Source: Palsa-504 sp963767565
GTDB lineage: Bacteria; Actinomycetota; Actinomycetes; Streptosporangiales; Streptosporangiaceae
Direction of reading: 5' to 3'
Length of the DNA stretch: 64,000 bases
Assembly (NCBI GenBank): GCA_963767565.1
Contig: CAVYEG010000022.1
Location: 1-64,000, forward strand
Part shown: piece after piece, positions 8,477-16,362 of the stretch
Position numbering within the stretch: the stretch's first letter is position 1
Layout of the letters: each line of letters opens with the position of its first letter
Notes under the pieces: generated by a model
What the model was told of the DNA's origin: nothing
Databases searched by the model: none
Seen by the model: only the letters and a program-made list of their open reading frames with translations
Position numbers and translations under genes: made by a program

Positions 8477-9328
8477 ATGACTGCTGAGCGAACTTCAGAC
8501 CTGGCCGGGCGGGCTGCGGTGCATGCGGCGCTGGCCGACCCGGCGCGGCTGCAGATCACCGATACCCTGCTGGCCGGGGACGCTTCGCCGTCTGAGCTGG
8601 CCGCCATGCTGGCCATGCCGTCCAACCTGCTCGCCCACCACCTGCACGTCCTGGAGCAGGCCGGGATCATCACCCGCCGCCGCTCTGAAGGCGACCGCCG
8701 CCGCATCTACCTGCAGCTGGTCCCCGCCACGCTGGACTCGCTGGCTGTCCCGCCCGGCCGTGCCGCGCGGCGGGTCCTGTTCGTATGCACGGCCAACTCG
8801 GCCCGTTCGCACCTGGCCGCGGCGCTGTGGCGGCGGGCCAGCAACGTCCCGGCCGTGTCGGCCGGGACCCACCCGGCCGCGCGGATCGATCCCGGCGCGA
8901 TCGCCGCCGCCCGGCGCCACCGGCTGCCGCTGCCCCGGGTGCGGCCACGCCACCTCGGCCAGGTCCAGGGCGAGGGCGACCTGGTGGTCACCGTCTGCGA
9001 TATGGCCCGCGAGGAACTCGGCGCGGCCGCGGCGGTGCACTGGTCCGTGCCGGACCCGGTCCCGGCCGGCGACCCGGCCAGCTTCGACGCGGTCCTGGCC
9101 GAGCTCAGCCACCGGGTCGAGCGCCTCGCGCCGCGCCTGGCCGCGACCTCCCGGGGCCCGGCCGCCTGGTTACAGGAGCGGGCTGCGGCGTCCGAGGAGC
9201 ACGGTGTCACGCCAGCGGCCGCGGTGCCGGGCGATGCCTTCATCCCTCCCGGCCTGGTAGATGGCCAGCACCGCTGCGGCGTGCGCACCGGTCATCGGCT
9301 CGATCCGCGCGCCTCCCGCCCCCGGTGA
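8477..9328 (+). CDS. ArsR-type HTH fused to LMW-phosphatase-type arsenate reductase
   Basis: A 283-aa fusion. Residues 1-90 form an ArsR winged helix (ALADPARLQITDTLL, then recognition helix SNLLAHHLHVLEQAGI). Residues 98-225 form a low-molecular-weight phosphatase/ArsC fold with the C-x5-R loop CTANSAR (Cys104, Arg110), a second cysteine at 174 and acid Asp193 in SVPDP. The second relay cysteine of thioredoxin-linked ArsC is absent, hinting at use of a small thiol such as mycothiol. The HTH part has no cysteine. The last 55 residues look unstructured and may not be conserved. ATG at 8477 lies 7 bases after the -10, without a Shine-Dalgarno, so it is probably leaderless. Confidence 0.85.
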   Translation: MTAERTSDLAGRAAVHAALADPARLQITDTLLAGDASPSELAAMLAMPSNLLAHHLHVLEQAGIITRRRSEGDRRRIYLQLVPATLDSLAVPPGRAARRVLFVCTANSARSHLAAALWRRASNVPAVSAGTHPAARIDPGAIAAARRHRLPLPRVRPRHLGQVQGEGDLVVTVCDMAREELGAAAAVHWSVPDPVPAGDPASFDAVLAELSHRVERLAPRLAATSRGPAAWLQERAAASEEHGVTPAAAVPGDAFIPPGLVDGQHRCGVRTGHRLDPRASRPR

Positions 9329-9334
9329 CACGGA

Positions 9335-10090
9335 TCAGGGTCTGGCTGCGCGGATGATCGCCGAGTGCACGCCCTCGGCGACCTGGTGCGTCGGGGTGAT
9401 GGCGACGGCGGCGAAGCCGGCCGCGGCCAGCCCGGCACGGTACTCGGCGAACGACGGGGCGCCGGCGAGGCAGCCGACCTCGCCGCCGTGCTCGACCCGC
9501 TCCGCGGGGGTGAGGTGGTCCTCGGCCAGGATGTCGGAGATGCCCAGGCGGCCGCCCGGGCGCAGCACCCGGAAGCTCTCGGCGAATACGGCGGCCCGGT
9601 CAGTGGACAGGTTGATCACGCAGTTGGAGATGACCACATCCACCGAGCTGTCCGGCAGCGGGATCGCCTCGATCCGGCCGGCCAGGAACTCCACGTTGGC
9701 CGCCCCAGCCTCCCGGGCATGAGCGCGGGCCAGCTCCAGCATCTCCTCGGTCATGTCCAGGCCGTACGCCTTCCCGGCCGGGCCGACCCGGCGGGCCGAC
9801 AGCAGCACGTCGATGCCGGCGCCGCAACCCAGGTCCAGCACCGTTTCCCCGGACCACAGGGCAGCCACCGCGACCGGGTTGCCGCACCCCAGGCTGGCCC
9901 GCACCGCACCCTCCGGCAGGCCTGCGACATCCGGGTACCCGGCCGGGCCGAAGCCGCCCGCGGCGAACTCGCCCGTCTCGCAGTCGGTGACCTGCTGGCC
10001 GGCCTGCGCGGCCCGGGCCAGGCCGGCGTACCGGGCGGCGACCGCCGCCCGGACCTCGTCCTGATCAGCTGGGTATTCGGCGGGCGGCAT
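9335..10090 (-). CDS. arsM: Arsenite S-adenosylmethionine methyltransferase ArsM
   Basis: A 251-aa class I SAM methyltransferase. The SAM motif is VLDLGCGAGIDV, and the cysteines expected in ArsM are present: SLGCGNP, SNCVIN and GCLAGA. ArsM converts arsenite to methylated arsenicals in the cytosol. Two ATGs lie six bases apart; the inner one (10090) is chosen because CTCCTT (minus-strand AAGGAG) ends six bases upstream, while the outer abuts it. It lies directly behind an arsR gene (10-bp gap), so the two probably form an operon, and it converges on the ArsR-ArsC gene with a 6-bp gap. Confidence 0.92.
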   Translation of the reverse strand: MPPAEYPADQDEVRAAVAARYAGLARAAQAGQQVTDCETGEFAAGGFGPAGYPDVAGLPEGAVRASLGCGNPVAVAALWSGETVLDLGCGAGIDVLLSARRVGPAGKAYGLDMTEEMLELARAHAREAGAANVEFLAGRIEAIPLPDSSVDVVISNCVINLSTDRAAVFAESFRVLRPGGRLGISDILAEDHLTPAERVEHGGEVGCLAGAPSFAEYRAGLAAAGFAAVAITPTHQVAEGVHSAIIRAARP

Positions 10091-10100
10091 GGTCATCTCC

Positions 10101-10439
10101 TTACGCTGGGTGGATCGCGGACGGGACGGGTGACGGCTTGCCCATCACCAGGTCGGCGGCCGTCGGGAAGCATGACACGCAGTTGCCGTTGATCCGGTAC
10201 AGCCGGGACGTGCCGCGGTCCTCGGCCAGCACGAACCCGACCGCGGCCAGCTGGCGCAGGTGCTCCGACACCGTGGACTGGCCCACCGGCACCGCCGCGA
10301 CGATCTCCTTGACCGTCAGCGGCCCCCCCGCCCGGGCCAGCAGCGAGACCACCTGGACCCGGGTCCCGTCGGCCAGCGCCTTGAACCAGGCCGCGTACGT
10401 CTCGGCGGTCTGCCGGTCCAGCGGGCACGCATCATTCAT
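10101..10439 (-). CDS. arsR: ArsR/SmtB-family repressor with C-terminal CxxC
   Basis: A 112-aa winged-helix repressor. KALADGTRVQVVSLL begins the fold, and the recognition helix is QSTVSEHLRQLAAVGF. Near the C-terminus NCVSCFP supplies a CxxC pair, a plausible trivalent-arsenic site, and Cys4 is a possible third ligand. ATG at 10439 is used; the inverted repeat ATCGT-N6-ACGAT (10438-10453) covers the start and may be its own operator, with a TATCGT -10-like hexamer inside. It leads the arsM gene. Confidence 0.85.
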   Translation of the reverse strand: MNDACPLDRQTAETYAAWFKALADGTRVQVVSLLARAGGPLTVKEIVAAVPVGQSTVSEHLRQLAAVGFVLAEDRGTSRLYRINGNCVSCFPTAADLVMGKPSPVPSAIHPA

Positions 10440-10493
10440 CGTTAATCGACGATAGACGATCAACAGCCGGAGCGGAACCCCGGCCGGAGCCGG

Positions 10494-10859
10494 CTACCCG
10501 GGCGGGCAGCCGATCAGGGCACCCAGGCTGGCCAGCGCCTGCGGCCGGACCTGGTAGTACACCCATACCCCGCGCTTGTCCCGGTCCACCAGCCCGGCCT
10601 CGTGCAGCACTTTGAGGTGATGCGAGATCGTCGGCTGCGACAGGTCGAACGCGTCGTTCAGGTCGCACACGCATGCCTCCCCGCCCGGCCGGGAGGCCAC
10701 CAGCGACATCAGGCGCAGCCGCACCGGGTCGGCCAGCGCCTTCAGCAGCGGCGCGACCTGCTCAGCCTGCTCCATGGTCAGCGGCTCGGCGGACAGCGGC
10801 GCGCAGCACGCGGCCGTCTCCGCCGGGCTGAGCACCGTCAGTGCCAGGGAATTAGACAC
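10494..10859 (-). CDS. arsR: ArsR-family repressor with CxC sensor motif
   Basis: A 121-aa ArsR-family protein. The fold starts at LLKALADPVRLRLMSLV, the sensor loop ACVCDL lies at the recognition-helix entrance as in classical ArsR, and the recognition helix is QPTISHHLKVLHEAGL. An N-terminal CC pair (AACCAPL) may add thiolate ligands. The start is GTG at 10859 with no clear Shine-Dalgarno. It is divergent from arsI, with two matching palindromic boxes in between, so it is the likely regulator of both. Confidence 0.88.
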   Translation of the reverse strand: MSNSLALTVLSPAETAACCAPLSAEPLTMEQAEQVAPLLKALADPVRLRLMSLVASRPGGEACVCDLNDAFDLSQPTISHHLKVLHEAGLVDRDKRGVWVYYQVRPQALASLGALIGCPPG

Positions 10860-10865
10860 CCGCCT

Positions 10866-10883
10866 ATATTGACATATGTCTAT
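10866..10883. promoter_or_regulatory. ArsR box 1 in the arsR-arsI intergenic region
   Basis: ATATTGACATATGTCTAT, centred on the perfect palindrome GACATATGTC. It matches box 2 (10911-10928, read in reverse) at 16 of 18 positions. It lies 7 bases upstream of the arsR start codon. Confidence 0.65.
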
Positions 10884-10910
10884 GCCTGTGGCAAGCTCGG
10901 GACCTGGGAC

Positions 10911-10928
10911 ATAGACAGATGTCGATAT
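10911..10928. promoter_or_regulatory. ArsR box 2 in the arsR-arsI intergenic region
   Basis: The reverse complement reads ATATCGACATCTGTCTAT, differing from box 1 at two positions. The centres of the two boxes are 45 bp apart and in opposite orientation. This box ends 14 bases before the arsI ATG. Confidence 0.65.
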
Positions 10929-10942
10929 CCGTGGAGGTTGCC

Positions 10943-11467
10943 ATGGCCCGCGTCCAGCTTGCGCTCAACGTCGACGACATCGAGGAAGCCGTCGCCTTCT
11001 ACGCCAAGCTGTTCGGCACCGAGCCCGTCAAGCGCAGACCCGGCTACGCCAACTTCGCCATCACCGAACCGCCGCTCAAGCTCGTCCTGCTGGAGAACCC
11101 CGGCCAGGGCGGCACCCTGAACCACCTCGGCGTCGAAGTCGGCAGCGCCGACGCCGTCGACGCCGAGCAGGCCCGTCTCGCCGAGTCCGGCCTGGCCGCG
11201 GTCGACGAACGGGACACGACCTGCTGCTACGCCCGGCAGGACAAGTTCTGGGTCAAGGGCGCCCCTGGTGGCGAGCGGTGGGAGATCTACACCGTCCTGG
11301 CCGACAGCCAGACTTTCTGGGGCCCGGACGGCAGCCAGAGCTGGGACGACGCCGAGGCCGTGCTCGACGAAACGCCCGGCGCAAGCGCCGTCGGACAGGC
11401 CGTCCAGTGCTGCGGCGGCCCGCAGGCGGTCAGCCTCGACGAGCCCACCGCCGCTAGCCGCGGCTAG
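10943..11467 (+). CDS. arsI: ArsI/CadI-family C-As lyase (VOC metalloenzyme)
   Basis: A 174-aa vicinal-oxygen-chelate protein. Known ArsI enzymes are Fe(II) dioxygenases that split the carbon-arsenic bond of methylarsenite and aromatic arsenicals. The expected ligands appear as Gln5, His61 and Glu114, and the vicinal arsenic-binding cysteines as Cys94-Cys95 (TTCCYARQ). A second CC pair sits in the C-terminal tail (VQCCGGP), outside the core fold. ATG at 10943 is used because GGAGG lies five bases upstream; an earlier in-frame ATG at 10919 falls inside an operator. An inverted repeat GCTAGCC-GC-GGCTAGC covers the stop. Confidence 0.9.
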   Translation: MARVQLALNVDDIEEAVAFYAKLFGTEPVKRRPGYANFAITEPPLKLVLLENPGQGGTLNHLGVEVGSADAVDAEQARLAESGLAAVDERDTTCCYARQDKFWVKGAPGGERWEIYTVLADSQTFWGPDGSQSWDDAEAVLDETPGASAVGQAVQCCGGPQAVSLDEPTAASRG

Positions 11468-11691
11468 CCAGATCGGGACGGAAGTGGCAGGAGCACCACC
11501 GGTAGCGTTGCCGCCGTCTGACCCGCGGAGATCTACGGACGCATCGGCAATACCTGCCTGCTGAATGTCGCCCCCTCTAGGCAGCGGGCAGGGCACTGAA
11601 CGTCGTTGAGGTCCGCAGGCTGGCGGCCAGGGGAAGCCTGCGGCGGCGAGCGCCCGGCGCTGCCCTGACGAGCTTCACGCCCTGGCAGCCA

Positions 11692-12017
11692 TTATTCGTT
11701 AGGTCCAGATCTGTGTACGGGATCAGCCGCGGTTTCTCCTCCCGCGCCTTTGGTGCCGCCCATGGTGACGCCCGCCTGCGTTCCGCCGCCCGGGGCCTCG
11801 GTGAGCACGATGGTGGCGCCGTGCGCGGCCGCGATCTCCCGGGCGATGGCCAGCCCCAGGCCCGCCGACCGGCCGGCCTGTTCCCGGCTGGCGTCCAGCC
11901 GGACGAACCGGCCGAACACCCGCTCCTTTCCTCCTCCGGGATGCCGGGGCCATCGTCGGCGATCTGGACCGCGACGCCGTCCGGCCCGGCGACGGCGGTG
12001 ACCAGTACCCGGTGGCG
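11692..12017 (-). pseudogene. Frameshifted C-terminal remnant of a sensor histidine kinase
   Basis: Two adjacent minus-strand frames join into one HATPase_c domain end. The first gives RHRVLVTAVA and the N/G1 box IADDGPGIPEEE; after a one-base shift near 11930 the second continues VFGRFVRLDASRE, then G2-box GLGLAIAREIAAAHGA and an APGGGT end. The N-terminal sensor, dimerisation domain and H-box are missing, and nothing kinase-like precedes 12017. The gene is dead by both truncation and frameshift. Confidence 0.75.
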
Positions 12018-12052
12018 AGCGTACCGGTCCTTCGTTACAGAAAAGCTCAGGT

Positions 12053-12082
12053 TTACTGCAGTAAGTATGCAGGTTACCTGCA
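12053..12082. promoter_or_regulatory. Pair of adjacent perfect palindromes
   Basis: TTACTGCAGTAA (12053-12064, perfect 12-bp palindrome) and TGCAGGT-T-ACCTGCA (12068-12082, perfect 7-bp arms) lie 3 bases apart, upstream of the kinase remnant and of the 138-aa gene. They look like an operator cluster; the cognate regulator is unknown. Confidence 0.4.
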
Positions 12083-12282
12083 AGTAGGCTCCAGGCGAAG
12101 GTCAGGTTCGTCGCCGATTATCGGGTTGGCTCCCTCCGGTGCCCTGCCGTGCGGGGCAGCACCGGGAATGCGCCCGAGAGCGCCCCGCCGGATCCTCCCC
12201 ACATATCCGGCGGGGTGCCTCGCCAAGCCGCTGCGGGGCAGGGCAGCAGGCCGAGGCTCCCACCCGGAGAAACGAGCGCGTC

Positions 12283-12699
12283 ATGGCAACTGCCGACCTG
12301 CTGGCCATCATCGAGCAAGCCGGCCGCAAGCTCACCTATGAGCAGTTCCGGACCTGGGTCGTGGCACAGTCGGTCCGTAATGCGCTGCAGACGGTCCACG
12401 GCCGCTGGGCGTTCGACCCGGACAACCCGGGCAGCGGAGAAGGATTCATCAGCGATGGGCAGATGCGCGCGCTGAACATCATCATCCGCCGTGCCGTGCA
12501 TGAGGCGCTGCAACAGGTGGAAAAAGCCCGCAACGTCGCGGCGCAACCGCACCGGAAGCTGTACCCAGGAGAGCAGGAAGCGCTGGACTTCTGCGAGTTT
12601 CAGCTCGGGACGATTCGTGCTTACATGGAGCCGCCTGGCTCGCCCGAGCTGGAGGAGGCCTACAAGCTCTACGTCAGCGAGCCGGACGTTAACCGGTGA
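12283..12699 (+). CDS. Hypothetical protein, 138 aa
   Basis: A soluble protein I do not recognise. It is acidic and helical, with motifs such as LTYEQFRTWVVAQSVRNAL and LYPGEQEALDFCEFQLGTIRAYM, no signal peptide and no membrane segment. GC-rich third positions suggest real coding. The start is ATG at 12283 with a weak GGAGAA site about 12 bases upstream. It sits alone between the kinase remnant and the DUF222 relic, in an accessory stretch, so a recently acquired gene is possible. Confidence 0.6.
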   Translation: MATADLLAIIEQAGRKLTYEQFRTWVVAQSVRNALQTVHGRWAFDPDNPGSGEGFISDGQMRALNIIIRRAVHEALQQVEKARNVAAQPHRKLYPGEQEALDFCEFQLGTIRAYMEPPGSPELEEAYKLYVSEPDVNR

Positions 12700-12956
12700 G
12701 CCGACCGCAGTGAGCGAGAGGGCTGGCCAGAAGGGTTACGGATTCACAGGCGCGCGGCGGGCACGCGAGGCGCCAGCCCGGCGCCTGAGCGTGTGCCTGA
12801 TTCCGCTGCTTGGTGCGATGCCCCGTACCCGAGCCCGCGACGGGTCCGCGCTGCGCGTGCGTGGCGGGTTGTCAAGAAGCCGCTGACAGGCGAGGGCGCC
12901 GCCGATTCCGGAATCGGAAGGTCAGCTCATAAGCCAGATTATGAAAAAAGATACGT

Positions 12957-12991
12957 ATTACTGACATTCGATAGAACACCTATGCTACAAT
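12957..12991 (+). promoter_or_regulatory. AT-rich candidate promoter before the DUF222 gene
   Basis: A short AT-rich stretch (about 12940-13020) contrasts with its surroundings. CTGACA (12961-12966) and TACAAT (12986-12991) are promoter-like hexamers, but with a 19-bp spacer. The predicted start lies about 45 bases before ATG 13042. The call rests on composition and the good -10. Confidence 0.35.
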
Positions 12992-13041
12992 TGTTCGTAC
13001 GGGATGACTTCGATCTTTTTCTTCCGAACGGAGCGTGGCTG

Positions 13042-14758
13042 ATGCCTCAGGACCCGTTCCCCGGTCCGGACGACGGCGAGGAGCCTGACGGTTCCGTGCC
13101 GCCGGAGGAGGGGGACGGGCCGGGGCCGGAGGGCTTGTTCTTGTCCCTGCCGGCGGAGGAGTTCGATCCGGACCGGTTCGCGCAGTCGGGGCCGTCCCCG
13201 GATCTGCCGCCGGGGGCGCTGACGGCGACGCTGATGGACCTGATCGGCGGGCCGGGCGGATCGGGCCAGGGCGGGTCCGGCCTGGCCGGGCTGTCGGATG
13301 ACCAGCTGGTCGGGTTCGTGGCCGCGGCCCGCCGGATGGAATCGTGGGTTACCTGGCATTCGATGGCCGCCGTCCAGGAGTTCGGCCGCCGGGCCGCGGC
13401 TCGCGGCCCCCGAGGCGAGTTCGCCGCCGACGAGCTGGCCGGTGAGCTCCACCTGACGTATAACGGCGCGGCCGGGCAGATGGCCTACGCGCGTACCGTG
13501 GCCGAGCGGCTGCCGCGCTGATTTCGCCGCGCTGGGCGCCGGGACGATCCACCCGGTGCACCTGCGGATCATCGAGGAAGAGACCAGCATCCTGTCCGCC
13601 GCTGACGCGGCCAGGGCCGATGCGGAGCTGGCCGAGGTGGCCGGGAGCCTGACGTACGGGAAGCTGCGGGCCGCGGCGGGCAAGCTGGTGCTGAAGCTGG
13701 ACCCGGACGCGGTCCGGCGGCGCAAGGAAGCCGCCCGCCGGGTCGCCGAGGTCCGCCGGTTCCGCGAGGACTCCGGCAACGCCGGCCTGACCGCCCGGGA
13801 ACTGCCCTCCGCCGAGGTCATCGCCTCCTGGCAGCACCTGGACCAGCGCGCCGCCGGCCTGCGCGACGCCGGGTACCCCGGGACCCTGGACGAGCTGCGG
13901 GTCCGCGCCATGCTCGACCTGCTCCAAGAACGCGACAGCCGCACCAGCCTGGCCCGCCGCGACGACACCGGCCCGGACGATACCGGGCCAGGCGCGGAGG
14001 ACACCGGGCCGGGCGGAGCGGAAACCGGGCCAGGCGAGAAGGACGCGAGTCCGGGCACGGAGGACGTCGGCCCAGGCGGGAAGGGCACCGGGCCGGGCAG
14101 GAAGGATACCGGGCCGAGTGTGGCGGCGCAGGTCACCATCACGGTGCCGTGGACGGCGCGAGAAGAAGGGTCCGCGGACCCGGCCGAGGTGGACGGGGTC
14201 GGGCTGGTCGACAACGCCGACGCCAAGGACCTGCTGGCCGCCGCGGCCCGGAACTCACATACCCGGTGGTGTGTCACGTTCGTGCACCCGGACGGCACCG
14301 CAGCCGCCCACGGCTGCGTCCCAGGCCGGCACCCCCCGCCCGGAACCGCCCGCGGCTCGCCCGGGCCCGGCCCGCCGGGTGGCAGTGACCTGCGGGACTG
14401 GCTGCGGCAACGGCGGGTGCAGATCATGCCGGTCGCCCGGGGCAGCTGCGAGCATCAGCACGCCGAGACCGGATACCGGCCCGGCCGCAAGCTCCAGCAC
14501 CTGATCCGGGCCCGGAACGCCCGGTGCACCGCACCCGGCTGCGGGCGGCCCGCGGCCAGATGCGACCTGGACCACACGGTGGCCTGGGACAAAGGCGGGA
14601 TCACCTGCGAATGTGACCTCTCCCCGTTGTGCCGGCACCATCATCGGCTCAAGCAGGCCCAGGGCTGGCACCTGTCGCAGCCGGAACCAGGCGTGCTGAT
14701 CTGGCACACGCCGAGCGGCCGCAGCTATACGACGACGCCTACCAAGTACCCCGCCTGA
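13042..14758 (+). pseudogene. DUF222/HNH (13E12-type) endonuclease gene broken by a frameshift
   Basis: The N-terminal frame (13042-13521) encodes an acidic Pro/Gly leader and the start of DUF222 (LSDDQLVGFVAAARRMESW), then hits TGA after ERLPR. The next frame resumes at once with DFAALGAGTIHPVHLRII and runs to 14758. One extra base near 13521 explains the break. A TGPG-type linker of about 50 residues (13,960-14,115) leads to the HNH end, with CTAPGCGRPAARCDLDH and CRHHHRLKQ holding the Cys and His ligands. Without the shift this would be about 570 aa, a normal 13E12 length. Such genes are repetitive in actinobacteria; the shift could be real or a sequencing error. Confidence 0.8.
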
Positions 14759-14776
14759 CCACCAGGTCAGGCGGGG
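14749..14776. terminator. Strong hairpin overlapping the DUF222 gene stop
   Basis: A perfect 12-bp stem (CCCCGCCTGACC / GGTCAGGCGGGG) with loop ACCA; the TGA stop lies in the left arm. There is no T tract, as is common in high-GC actinobacterial terminators. Confidence 0.65.
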
Positions 14777-15190
14777 TGTCGTCGGCTTGCTAACAACCGG
14801 CGTGTCATGCCCGCTTCTCGAGCGACCGCGCGGTCAAATGATCATCCCGTGACCGGGATCGCGGACCAGGCGGCCGAGGGCGGCATGACGACCGGCACGC
14901 CAAAAGGAACACGTAGCGTGACGGCTTGAAGGTGCTCAGCCGGAATACGAGGTCAGAATCCTGTGAACCAGCCCAGAACCGGACAGCGCGGACTTCACCG
15001 TGTCCGGAGGCATAAAAGTCCGGGCTCGGAGCGGGGCCTGGCCACCCCGAGCCCAGACGGGACAGGTGAGAACAACGTCTCAACCCTGTCCCTGGCGATC
15101 ATGCCGCCGGAACCTTAGGGCACGCTAGGACGAGGCTGTGAACCCGCCTCAACTAAAAATTACTGTGCGTGCCGTGACTGCGCGGCGAAG
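14777..15190. other. Intergenic stretch without recognisable gene
   Basis: About 410 bp between the DUF222 relic and the 163-aa hypothetical gene. Open frames here have no ribosome site and no recognisable motif. I see no repeat or RNA gene. Confidence 0.4.
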
Positions 15191-15682
15191 TTAGGCGCTG
15201 GCCGGCGGCTGGTCGGCAGCCGCTGGCGTGCCTGGCGGCCACGCTGCGAGCTGCTCGTTGGCCTGGCCGGGAAGCTCGCCTGAGGTCCAGCTGGCCAGCT
15301 CGGCGGCCATGTCGCGGACCTGATCGGGCGAGTGGCGGCCGGTGCTGTAGGCGACCGGTGCACCGAGCAGTGCGGGCCTGGTGTGCTCGCCTGTGCTCTC
15401 GGACAACGGATCGGCCCGCCGGGCCTGCTGCTGCGGAATCTGTACCCGCTGGGCACATTCGTCGCGGTCGAGAAACTCCGCGAGATATTCGGCTTCGTCG
15501 GCGTCGATCCCGATCACGACCCGGGGCTCACCCCAGGGCTCCTTGAGCGAGTACCCGACGTAGCTCACTACTGGTTGTCCGGGCGCGACCGCGAGTCCGT
15601 GCAGCGCGCGCCATTGTTCCCATGCCGATTCCAGGCGCGTCGCGGCGCGCTGAGCACGTGCGACCAGTTCTGGATCACGCAT
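15191..15682 (-). CDS. Conserved hypothetical protein upstream of bldC locus
   Basis: A 163-aa soluble protein. The N-terminal half has MRDPELVARAQRAATRLE, then SYVGYSLKEPWGEPRVVIGI and an acidic AEYLAEFLDR helix; the C-terminal half is low-complexity. I recall similar proteins in other actinobacteria but no function. ATG at 15682 follows GGGGAGG. It lies downstream of bldC on the same strand with a 196-bp gap. Confidence 0.65.
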   Translation of the reverse strand: MRDPELVARAQRAATRLESAWEQWRALHGLAVAPGQPVVSYVGYSLKEPWGEPRVVIGIDADEAEYLAEFLDRDECAQRVQIPQQQARRADPLSESTGEHTRPALLGAPVAYSTGRHSPDQVRDMAAELASWTSGELPGQANEQLAAWPPGTPAAADQPPASA

Positions 15683-15878
15683 CGTGCGACCCTCCCCTGA
15701 AAGCGGACCGGCCCCGGCAGCTTGCCGTCCAGATGTGCCTGGCGATAATTCCCTGCCGGGCAGTTCTGTGATCTAGCGCGCCGCACCGGGGCCGACCCCC
15801 CATTTCCTTGATCGAGTGCCGCCGTATCCACCATGGCCCAGGCGCCTCGGGCGGCTGGCCGGCGAAGACGGCAAGTGG

Positions 15879-16082
15879 TCACTCGGAACGCTGCTGCGGA
15901 ATACCCGCGAGCAGTGCACGAACCTCAGTCTCCCGGTAGCGCCGGTGTCCCCCCAGCGTGCGGATTGAGGTCAGCTTTCCGGCCTTTGCCCACCGCGTGA
16001 CCGTCTTGGGGTCGACACGGAACATCGTGGCGACCTCCGCGGGCGTCAGCAGTGGCTCAGCCTCTGGTGTACGTGCGGACAT
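15879..16082 (-). CDS. bldC: BldC, MerR-like developmental DNA-binding protein
   Basis: A 67-aa winged-helix protein, essentially the whole of BldC: LLTPAEVATMFRVDP, then VTRWAKAGKLTS and the wing RTLGGHRRYRE. In Streptomyces BldC delays entry into development and binds AT-rich direct repeats cooperatively. ATG at 16082 follows AGGAGGAG; the in-frame extension upstream has no such site and no homology. The leader of about 195 nt from the predicted promoter is long. Its neighbours (a 302-aa protein, then valine dehydrogenase) keep the Streptomyces order. Confidence 0.95.
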   Translation of the reverse strand: MSARTPEAEPLLTPAEVATMFRVDPKTVTRWAKAGKLTSIRTLGGHRRYRETEVRALLAGIPQQRSE

Positions 16083-16273
16083 GTGTGTGGCCTCTCCTCC
16101 TGGACCATTCTGCGATCCTTGCGGTTTTTGTGTTGCCTGGTGCTCCGTGGGGAGCGTGTCGGGGATGTCCCATATGGCCAACACGGACCATATTGCCATC
16201 ACCAGCGGTGACGCGTCGACCACCAGGCGCAAGTTTCTGTACCGGGATGCCCAGTTGCTCCACCGATCACCAT

Positions 16274-16312
16274 CACTCACGGTGAGTGTAGCGATACTTA
16301 GTGTCGCATCAA
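16274..16312 (-). promoter_or_regulatory. bldC promoter with overlapping palindrome
   Basis: On the minus strand: -35 TTGATG (16307-16312), a 16-bp spacer, and -10 TACACT (16285-16290). The perfect palindrome CACTCAC-G-GTGAGTG (16274-16288) covers the -10 and the predicted start, as a repressor site would. Confidence 0.6.
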
Positions 16313-16362
16313 GGCCGATTCGGAAATAGTGCCCGGGAACTATCGGCCGACGCGCCCCTTCT

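Noticed and set aside
12793..13041. Upstream extension of the DUF222 gene to 12793 or 12982
   Set aside because: The extension crosses the AT-rich promoter region, lacks family similarity, and the ribosome site supports ATG 13042.
14805..15083. 92-aa minus-strand frame after the DUF222 relic
   Set aside because: Arg/Pro/Ser-rich noise, no ribosome site, no motif.
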